Below are positions 15,506 to 23,819 of a stretch of 24,814 nt of DNA, piece by piece. Each line of letters opens with the position of its first letter. Position 1 is the first letter of the stretch. Under the pieces are notes generated by a model. The model did no database searches. It was given only the letters and a program-made list of their open reading frames with translations, and was not told where the DNA came from. Source of the DNA: Chrysochromulina tobinii (lineage: Eukaryota > Haptophyta > Prymnesiales > Chrysochromulinaceae); the NCBI GenBank assembly GCA_001275005.1, contig JWZX01002178.1, positions 1-24,814 of the forward strand, written 5' to 3'. Made by a program: the position numbers and the translations under genes.

Positions 15506-18500
15506 TCACGCCTCAACCTGAACTTCCACCTCGTTGTCGTCCATCGTGGCAATCAGGCCATCGAGGGCGCGTCGAACGATCGAATTCTCCGGGTCGAGCT
15601 GCAGCGCTCTCTCGTACGCTTCTCGCGCGGCATCCTTTGTCGCAGTGCCCTTCTTCGCCATGGCGTGCAGCGCATTACCGCGGCGCGAGTGCCCGCGGCT
15701 CCAGGTGGGGTTGAGCTTGACGGCCAGATCTGCATCGGCGAGTGCCTCTTCATACCGATGGATTGCACAGAGCACGGCCGATCGATTCGAGTAGAGCGCT
15801 ACAAGCAGGGACTCGGCAGGTCCATTGCCTCTGCTGCACTGCAGGATCGCTTCGTCGAAGCAGCGGATAGCCTCCTCATGGTCATTTTTACGAAAGGCCG
15901 TGTTCCCCATCTGTTGCAGCACCTGGGGCGAGAGCTCCGCCGCCGTCTCCGCCACGGGCGCCCCTGCCGACGTCGAGGGGCTCGTATGCTGACGCTTTGG
16001 GATGCCTTCGTCCTTGGGCAGGCTAGGGCCGTCGGTGGACGAGGCAGTGCGCTTTGGCGCTACCTGGGGCTGCGCGGCCGCCCCTGCTGCCGTCGGCAGA
16101 CCCGCGACTAAGCCCCACGCCGAGCCGCTGCACTGCGCCTTCGCCTTTGGCGCTACGGCGGGCGCGGAGGACTCGCCCACCGGCGCCGCCGGCGCCGCCG
16201 GCTGTTTGGGCTTGGGTAGCGGCTGGGACGGAGGTTGCAGCTGAGTCTGAGGCTCCGGCTCAACAGGAGGTGCCGTCGAAGCGGCGTGCGAAGGCTGGGG
16301 CCCTTGCAGCGGCCGGCCCAGCCCCTGGGCAATCTTCTTGTCGAGCTCCGCAATCTGCGCGCGCGCGTAATTGTTGGCTGGCTCAATCTGTAGGCACGTG
16401 ATGTATGCGGTACGTGCCTCGGCGAAGTGCTCGAGAGCCGCGAGCGCCGTCGCCATGCGAGAGTGCCCCTTTGCAAACGAAGGCACCAGCTGCACCGCAT
16501 AGTACGCATAATTGTACGAGCCGCGCCAGTCGCCTTGCGTCGCGAACACGGCGGACATGTTCGAGTAGATCGTGTGCAGACTCCCGGTCACATTCTTGGG
16601 GTCGGCAGAGGTCGCCGCGATGTAGTACTGATTCGCCAGCTCATACTGCTGCTGCTGGTACGCTTGGTTGCCCCGCTGCTTCAGGTCCTCGAACTGCTTG
16701 GTAATCTTCTGGCGGTCACGCGCCTGTGCTTGAGTCGGGAACCACCTCTCTGCTGCATCATCGAAGCTCAACGGCTTCGGCGGCGGCGGACCAACATGGA
16801 GCAGCCTCTCCCTCTCCATCCTCTCTGCTGCAGCTTCGAAGGTCAACCCTTTGAAGGTCACCCCCTGCGGCTGCGCCGCGCCAGCCTGGTGCAGCCTCTG
16901 CGCCCGCATCCTCTCTGCTGCTGCTTCGAAGCTCAACGACTCTCGCTCCGACGGCGGCAGCGGCTGCGCCGCGCCAGCCTGGTTCAGCCGTTGCGCCCTG
17001 TCCTCGGCGGCCTTGCGTGCAGCCTCCTCCTTGGCACGCTCCCGACGGCGCAGCTCGATCGTACGCTCGTGCAGCCAGGCCGTCACCTCCGCCGGCGAGT
17101 TGCGGTCGGTGAGGGCGGCAAGCAACGTCGTCTGCGCCTCATCCGGCGTCGGGCAGAGGTCGTGGTACTGCTTGAGCAGGCGACGGTGCGCGAACGTGAG
17201 CTCGGTCCGCGGCAGTGGCAGTGCCGCTGGCAGCGGCGCTCCCGCAGCCGCCGCTGCACCCAACGCACCAGCACCGGCCTCGCCCGCGCCCGAGGCCGCC
17301 GCCGCGCTCGTCCCCGCTTCCTTGACCCCCGCTTTGCTGCCGCCCTTACGCGCCATCTTCTTGGCATCGTGCTTCTTGTTGACGCCGTACGCGGGAGGCC
17401 GCGCCTCCCCGTCCTCCTCGGCGCAGTGCGCGCAGAACCAACGGAAGTGATCGAGCTTCCACACGCGCTTCGGGTCGCCCGGCCGCCACTGCGGCGGCGG
17501 TGCCCCGGGTGCCCCGGGCTTCGCGCCGGGTGCAACAACTCCGGCGGCGCCGACGGCGGCGGCGCCGGCGGCGGCTCCACAGCAGCCCGGCAGCACGCCG
17601 TCAACCTCATCCATGGTCACGTCGATCTCGTCGAGATCATCGTCGTCTTCGGAGCCGAGCTTGGGCAGCTGCACTGGCGGGCGCATGTGCGGCGGCATGC
17701 ATTCGATGTGGCATGCGCCAAAGTGCAAGCAGTCGTTCGTGTCGCAGAGCGCGAGCGTCGCGTTCGTCTCGTCCTGCATGCCGCAGACGGCACACACCGA
17801 GAGGCGCTCGAGCTTGCAGTTGAAGCAGTGCCAGTCGCCTTCGGGCAGTGCGTCTTCTCGGAGCGGCGGATCATGGCACTCGAGGTGGTAGCCATTGTTG
17901 CAGCTGTCGCAGAAGATGAGTTCGCCTTTCCTCGGACTCTCGGGCTGCTGGCACTTTTCGCAGACCGCGTCCGCGTAGCCCTCCTGCGAGGTCGAGCCGA
18001 ATCGCTCCTCGGGTGGCACTGCCATCTCAGTGCACGTGGAGCTCACGCTGTCAGCGAGCGCCACGAGGTGCGTGTAGCCCGCCGAGACCTGCCCAACACA
18101 GCGCTGCTCGAGCGCCTCGAGCTTGGTGGGCTGTCGCGCGTTCTTGATGACCGTGCCGTCGCGCGCGCCCAAACCGATGGCACCGGGGGGGCTCATCGCC
18201 CCCCACACGTACACCTCGCCCTTGTCGCTCACGGCGGCCGTGTAGCCCTTACCCGCGGAGATCGAGCGGACGCGCACGCCATGGGACGGGCCGATCCCGA
18301 CGACGACCGAGGGCGTCGATTGGTACGACGAGCCGGACCGGCCGAATTGGAACACGGAGCCCTCCTCGAGCAGCAGCAGCGAGTGCTCAAGGCCGGCGGC
18401 TACCTGCCGGATCGCGCCCAGATGGTCGGCCGCCTTGACTCTCGTTGGCTGGTGCTTGTCGCGGATGTCGGACGAACCTAATCCGAGCCGCCCCCAGCTG

Positions 18501-21500
18501 CCAGCGCCAAAGGAATAGACGGCCCCGCTACGCGTGAGGCCCAGATTGTGCGTGCCTCCGCATGAGATGGCCGCGAGCGGCAGCTTGTCCGCGGTGAAGA
18601 CAGACACGAGCTGCAACTGCATCGCATCTTGAACGCGCGAAAGATCGTGCTCGTCCACGTGCTCGCGTCCACCGAAGCCATGCCCGAGCACCCCTTGCTC
18701 CGCGGCGCCACACGTCAGCAACAGACCATCGGGCAGCAGCACGGCCGTGTGGTTTGCGCCGCATGAGATGGCGGACGCGCGCTGCATCAGGCGAGCGTGC
18801 CATCGCATGCGTGCGGGCACCGTCACGTTCTCTGTCGTATCGAGACCCGTCTGCCCGCGCTTACCCGCGCCAAAGCCGAAGACGATACCTTCGCGTGTGA
18901 GCAAGCACGTGTGTTCTTGCCCGCACGCGACTGCAACCACGCGGTGTCCGCCGAGCCAAAGGGCGCGGAGAGGGAGCGGGTGTGCCGTGGCGCCCGCGGC
19001 TACCACGCCGAGCTGCCCGCACATCCCGCGACCCCAGGCGTACGCCTCGCCATGGGCAGTCACCGCAACGCTGTGCCGGCTGCCGCACGCGACCTGAGCG
19101 AGCCGCTCGCCTTGCAACGCCGCGGGCAGCGGCAGCAGCTCGGGCACCGACACGACGAAGGCGCTTCCGTTGCCCGCGCCCGAGCCCTTCTTGCCTGAAC
19201 CCACATTCGACAGGCTGGGCGTGGTCCAGTCCAGGCAGCCCCATGTGAAGATGGTGTCGCCCGTAGGGAGCGCCTCACCCGAAGCGTTGCCATCGCCGCC
19301 GCTCACGAGCACCTGCTCGGCAACAGCGCCGTCCTTCGCGACAACGCCGTTGGCGCCCACCCCGCTCGTGCCCGCGTCGGCGCGCGTGTCCTCGGCGGTG
19401 GCGCCACGCTTGCGCGAGTCGCGAAAGTGGCGCCACGCGGCCTGCCACGGGCCGAGGATGCGTGCTTCGAAGTGCATGCACACGTCGTACGGGATCACGA
19501 GGGTCCTGTCGACCGTCTCTAGGCCGAGCTGCTTCAAAATGTCCGCCACCATGGACCAGTGGCGCTCGGCCACCTCGCGCTTGTCGACGGTGTAGTACGC
19601 GGCGGATCCTTGCGCATCCGCGGGCTGCGGCCGCCCCTTGAGCTCCTCCACCTTGCGCCGCACCACGTTCTCCATCGTTTCACCCTCGCGCTGCACGCCG
19701 CCCGGCTCGTGGCATATCTTGATCGTGCGCAGCAGCGACCAATTGCTCGTGAGCAACTGGTGCAGCAGCGAGTTGCGCTCGCTCATCGCCGCCTCGCCGC
19801 TGCCACCGCTGCCGCCGCTCCCCGCAGCTCCGCCCTCGGTCTGCTCGGCTGCGCGCAGCTTGTCGATGAGCTCCCGCACTCCCTTGGCGTCGTACTCAAT
19901 GCCATCCAGCTGGTAGAGCTTGGCAGGGTCGCCGCCCGCCTCCATCGAGAAGTTGGCGAGCGAGTGCTGGCAGTCGGCCTTGAGCTTCGCCGCCTTTTGC
20001 GCGGTGCGCTCCTTGCCGCGCTTCAGCAGCTCGTCGATGTCCTCCTCGGTCAGCGTCGCACCCTCCATCTTCAGCACCGCGTCCGCTCCGAAGCGGATCA
20101 GACCCATCAGCTCATCAGGCTTCAGGTTGGGCATGGCGACGCCGAGCCGCCCCTGCTCGATGACGAGGCGGTCGAGGTACAGCTTGCGCTCCGCACGCTC
20201 GAGGATCTTCTCCTCGAGCGTGTTCTCGACGCACAGCCGGTAGACGGACACGGGGCGGGTTTGGCCGATCCGGTGCGCGCGATCCTGTGCCTGCAGGTCA
20301 GCCTGCGGGTTCCAATCTGAGTCATACAGGATGACAGTGTCGGCGGTGAACAGGTTGATGCCCAGCCCGCCCGCGCGAGTCGAGAGCATGAAGATGAAGA
20401 TGTCCGAGCCGGGCGCGTTGAACGCCGCCATCATCTCCTCGCGCTCCTCCGTGGACGAGCTGCCGTCGAGCCGGCAGTGCTTGTGGCCACGATAGAGGCA
20501 ATAGTCTTCGAGGATGTCGAGCACCTTGGTCATGGTGGTGAAGACGAGGACGCGGTGGCCGCCCTCCTTGAGCTTCCGCAGCAGCTTGTCCATCACGACG
20601 AGCTTGCCCGAGTTTTGGATCAAGTGCTCGCCCTCGACGAACGGCGGGCCGGGCTCGGCGCCGTCAAACAGGTAAGGGTGGTTACACACCTTGCGTAGGT
20701 GCATCACGATGTTCTGCACGGAGGTGAAGGAGCCACGGCCGGCGCCGAGGGCCGAGAGGTCGCGCATGAGCACGCGCCTATACCAGTCGACCTGCATCGC
20801 CGAGAGCGGCAGGAAGATGGTCGTCTCCGTCTTGGGCGGCAACCCCTTCTCGACGTCCGCCTTGAGACGACGGAGCAGGCAGCGCTGCAGCAGCCAGTGC
20901 AGCTGGCCCACCAGACCTGGGTCGACGGTTCCCAGCTTCGCATCGACGGAGGTGTCGAAGAGCTCGGACGATGTGAAGATGTCGGGGAACAGAAAGTTGA
21001 GCAGCGCCCACAGCTCATGCAGGTTGTTCTGGATCGGCGTCCCGGTCAGTAGCAGACGGCGCTGTGAGGGCAGCTGGCGCAGGATCACCGCGAGGCGCGA
21101 GTTCTCATTTTTGAGACGGTGCGCCTCGTCGACAACGAGGCAGCCCCACTGGACCTTCTTGAGCGCCGCCGTCTCAGAGCTCACCGTCTCGTACGTCGTG
21201 AGACACACGTCGTACTCGCGCTCGCGCAGTCGCTGAACTTGCAAGGGCCGCTCGTCCTTGGAGCCGTGCAGCTTGAGCACGCGCAGTGACGGGCAGAATT
21301 TCTCGATCTCGCGCCCCCAGTTGCCGAGCACGGTCAGAGGCAGCACCACCAGGTGCGGCTTCGCATCCGACGCGCCCGCCGCCTTCTGCTCGAGGGACAG
21401 GTAGCCCAGGAACGCGATGGTCTGCAGCGTCTTGCCGAGGCCCATTTCGTCGGCGAGGATGGCGTTCAGGTCGCGCTGGTGCAGCGAGAGCAACCAGTTG

Positions 21501-21878
21501 AGGCCCTCGAGCTGGTAGTCGCGCATCGTGCCGCCCGTGATGCACGCCGGCTGGCTCTCAAGCCGAATCACCTCCTGATCCAGCTCAGCCTGCTCCTCGG
21601 CATCCTCGTCATCGGCGTGGCTCTTGGCCTTGTGGCGCGCACCACCCTTGCTGCCACGCGCGGGTCCACCTTGCGTGCGTTTACTGCGAGCGTGCACACG
21701 GCGTAGTGAGTACAAGGATGGCAGAAAGGATGGATGGCGCGGTGGCTCGTGTGCGTGCTGCACTGCTGCCGCCTCACCGTTTGCTGCCACCTGCGAGCCG
21801 CTCCTTGAAGGCTGCCACCAGGCTTCCGATCAACGTGCTGGCTGGCTCATCGCTGCCTCCGCCTGCTGAATCTGACAT
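15506..21878 (-). CDS. ISWI-type SNF2 ATPase fused to RCC1 propeller, two PHD fingers and TPR blocks
   Basis: The coding sequence is exon 1 21878-21778 and exon 2 21683-15506, 2092 residues. Residues about 86-545 are a full SNF2 helicase closest to ISWI: MRDYQLEGLNWL, DEMGLGKT (Walker A), DEAHRLKN, LLLTGTPIQNN, LSTRAGGLGINL and AQDRAHRIGQ. No clear HAND-SANT-SLIDE follows; residues 668-788 are an unrecognised helical region. Residues about 839-1248 form seven RCC1 blades (for example VACGSRHSVAV, YAWGRGMCGQLG, YSFGAGSWGRLGLG). Two PHD fingers follow (1275-1323, and 1331-1454 with a long insertion). A 30-residue unit ending (F)EAAAERM repeats about three times at 1593-1681. TPR blocks lie at about 1694-1820 and 1949-2078. 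ISWI motors slide nucleosomes; RCC1 docks on the H2A-H2B acidic patch; PHD fingers read histone tails. A nuclear chromatin remodeller is inferred. The whole of exon 2 is one open frame, so this is not adjacent genes misjoined. Confidence 0.9.
21684..21777 (-). other. Intron near the 5' end of the SNF2 fusion gene
   Basis: On the minus strand the intron starts GTGAGGCGG at 21777 and ends GCTCGCAG at 21684 (94 bases). It joins exon 1, which reads MSDSAGGGSDEPAST and ends GGSKR, to KRTQGGPARGSKGG in phase 2. The exon 2 frame has no ATG before the helicase core and meets a stop upstream (21830-21832), so an upstream exon is required. Another donor/acceptor pair, CAG|GTGGCA with CAAG|GTGG, also keeps the frame but has a weaker donor. 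Confidence 0.75.
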
Positions 21879-22445
21879 CCTTCGCGCGTCCGAGCTCGGC
21901 GAGTGAGCGCGAGACAGGCCCTCGGCGCGCCGCCGCTCTCGCGTCAAGGTCGGCTTTCTACCGGTACGGATACGTCCCGACACGTCACGAGGATGGAGAA
22001 CCCAGGACGCGTGGCTTGATGACTACACAAACATCCCATATTCGGCTGAACACGAAAAAGCGTGCATGGTTGTACCGACGCGTGTTTTTGGGCATCATTC
22101 GAAACACGAAAGACGCAGCACCATCTGGCTTCACGGCTACAATTTTATATATGTACACGGCTGTACCTGTCAACGTTTACTTAATGCACGGCAGCGAAAC
22201 TGTTTGGGTCCAGGCTCCAGCGGCAATCCGTGAGCTTACCGGGTAGTTGAGGTGTGGAGGCTTTTTGCAAAGAGTCAAGTCTTCACATAAACAACAGACA
22301 ACCACATAGGGAAGCCTATCGAATGTGCTCCGGAAGCCAGCAGGGGAGGACGGGAGTCGATTGAGTTGAATTGGCTTGACTTGACTTTGCAAAGATGCGT
22401 TTCGATTTCACAGACGCCATTGTTTGAGCCAAACTCCATTTTCGA
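21879..22445. promoter_or_regulatory. Divergent promoter region between SNF2 fusion and phosphatase genes
   Basis: This 567-base stretch separates two genes that point away from each other. It holds the palindrome TACCGGTA at 21959-21966, 81-88 bases upstream of ATG 21878. On the phosphatase side there is an imperfect inverted repeat, 22264-22281 and 22378-22393, whose right arm includes CTTGACTTGACTTTG about 60 bases upstream of ATG 22446. An AT-rich patch lies around 22140-22160. No gene is supported. Confidence 0.5.
22264..22393. repeat. Imperfect inverted repeat with CAAGTC arms
   Basis: TTTGCAAAGAGTCAAGTC at 22264-22281 and GACTTGACTTTGCAAA at 22378-22393 are reverse complements except for an extra AG in the left arm. 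Ninety-six bases lie between the arms. The element sits just upstream of the phosphatase gene. Confidence 0.75.
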
Positions 22446-23675
22446 ATGCCAGGGGTCGTGGTCGATTCGACGCCGATTCGATCCACTCCACTTCGTGACA
22501 ATATGATGCTGACTGACTCGCCGTTCGCAGCTGACCGAAGTCAGATCCACACCATGGTCTCCGCTGCTTTTGCAAAACGAGCCTCCAACAAGCCTCCGAT
22601 CACCCCAAAGGCCGGTCGGCTGCAGCTCGTCATGATTCAGCCGACGCGCGACGCTCGCAGCCTTGCTGCGAGCGAAACGGCTGGACCCTCAAGGTTTCCC
22701 GGCGAGCCACCGCTATTTGTTGGAAGCAGTGATCATGCTTCCGACGTAAAGCTGCTAAAACGCTTGGAGATTGGAGCCGTGCTCAACTGCGCGCCCTCGG
22801 CGTGCAATGATCCAACTGAGGAGTACCAGCGACAGAGCATCGCGTACCTTGAGTTGGATGCACGCGACGACCGCGAGTTTCAGCTTTTGAGGGAGTGTCT
22901 GGCGAAAGCACGCGAATTCATCGAGGGTAGCCACGCCGACGGGCGAGGCGTTCTTGTGCACTGCACAAACGGCGTGAACCGCTCGGCGACTCTGGCGATC
23001 GCTCATCTGCTGATTCGCGATCGCCGCTGCCTCTTCGACCTCTTCCGCGACTGCGTCCGGGCTCGGCCGACGATTGTAAAGAACGAGAGCTTCCAGCACC
23101 AGCTGTGCGCCTTGGCATCGCGCAACGCATTGCTGTACGAGTCGGACTATGCCCGTACTCTCGCAGCCGACGGCAGCAAGGAGACGGGCGCCACAGAGCC
23201 TTCCTCACGCGAGGAGCCGCAGGCAGAGGCTCCGATGGGTGCTGGTCCCGATGGCAAGCAGGGCTCGTTGAAGGCTCACAAGCTCACAGGGAACCGAGAG
23301 ATGGCCGAGGACCTCGAGCGCGTCACATGTCCCACCTGCTCTCGCCACTTCGCACCGTCGGTGCTCGGCAGGCACGCGCCCATCTGTGCGGCACGCGCTG
23401 CCAAGGATGCCGAAAGGGCCGCCAAGGTGGCTCAAGAAGAGGAGCTCCACCCGAGCAGTGCGCAAGAGGTCGCCAAGTGGCTCGAGGACGCCGGCCTCTT
23501 GCTCGTCCCAGGTCTGCTCGAGGCGATTGTCCGAGTCGCTCCCAACCTGGGGACGCTGAGCGCGATCGATAGGGACCGGCTGGACGCGGCCATCGCGCCT
23601 GTGCAGCTGAAGCCCAAGTCTCAAAAGTACAAGAACTTGATGGCCGCACACGAGGAGCTTCAACGACGCGCGTGA
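22446..23675 (+). CDS. Dual-specificity phosphatase with C2HC zinc finger and SAM-like C-terminus
   Basis: From ATG 22446 the protein is 409 residues; Met20, Met21 and Met37 are other possible starts. Residues about 89-230 form a dual-specificity phosphatase domain with the intact loop VHCTNGVNRSAT (Cys173 nucleophile, Arg179) and an upstream ELDARDD that should supply the general acid Asp. Residues 295-314 are CPTC-x11-HAPIC, a C2HC zinc finger (Cys295, Cys298, His310, Cys314) of a type common in flagellar and other protist proteins. Residues about 338-405 (AKWLEDAGLLLVPGLLEAI onward) are helical and SAM-like, which could mediate protein contacts. The enzyme should remove phosphate from Tyr and Ser/Thr residues of a protein; the substrate is unknown. 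The 23-residue stretch before the phosphatase domain and the linker at 235-285 are low complexity. Family, zinc finger and catalytic residues are seen directly; the SAM-like call is weaker. Confidence 0.88.
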   Translation: MPGVVVDSTPIRSTPLRDNMMLTDSPFAADRSQIHTMVSAAFAKRASNKPPITPKAGRLQLVMIQPTRDARSLAASETAGPSRFPGEPPLFVGSSDHASDVKLLKRLEIGAVLNCAPSACNDPTEEYQRQSIAYLELDARDDREFQLLRECLAKAREFIEGSHADGRGVLVHCTNGVNRSATLAIAHLLIRDRRCLFDLFRDCVRARPTIVKNESFQHQLCALASRNALLYESDYARTLAADGSKETGATEPSSREEPQAEAPMGAGPDGKQGSLKAHKLTGNREMAEDLERVTCPTCSRHFAPSVLGRHAPICAARAAKDAERAAKVAQEEELHPSSAQEVAKWLEDAGLLLVPGLLEAIVRVAPNLGTLSAIDRDRLDAAIAPVQLKPKSQKYKNLMAAHEELQRRA

Positions 23676-23737
23676 TTCACTAATTTTGGATTCACTTTCT
23701 CATCCACTCATGGCGGATGTTCGGTATTTGAGTGACT

Positions 23738-23747
23738 GTACCGGTAC
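23738..23747. promoter_or_regulatory. GTACCGGTAC palindrome upstream of the STPGR gene
   Basis: A perfect ten-base palindrome sits 73-82 bases upstream of ATG 23820. Its core TACCGGTA also occurs at a like distance upstream of the SNF2 fusion gene, and TACCGGT occurs again at 23813-23819, directly before this ATG. A promoter role is inferred from position only. Confidence 0.35.
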
Positions 23748-23819
23748 TGCTGACATTTGAATTTATCAAACATGCGCTACAGTGGGAATTTTCACATTCA
23801 CACCTCACTTCTACCGGTG

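Noticed and set aside
16427-18481. Long plus-strand open frame opposite the SNF2 fusion gene
   Set aside because: Its translation is Arg/Leu-rich with no domain, as expected from the antisense of a GC-rich coding sequence; the minus strand here carries clear RCC1, PHD and TPR motifs.
21788-21790. Start of the SNF2 fusion gene at 21790
   Set aside because: This codon is GTG, not ATG, and a stop lies upstream in frame; a short first exon starting at ATG 21878 joins cleanly.
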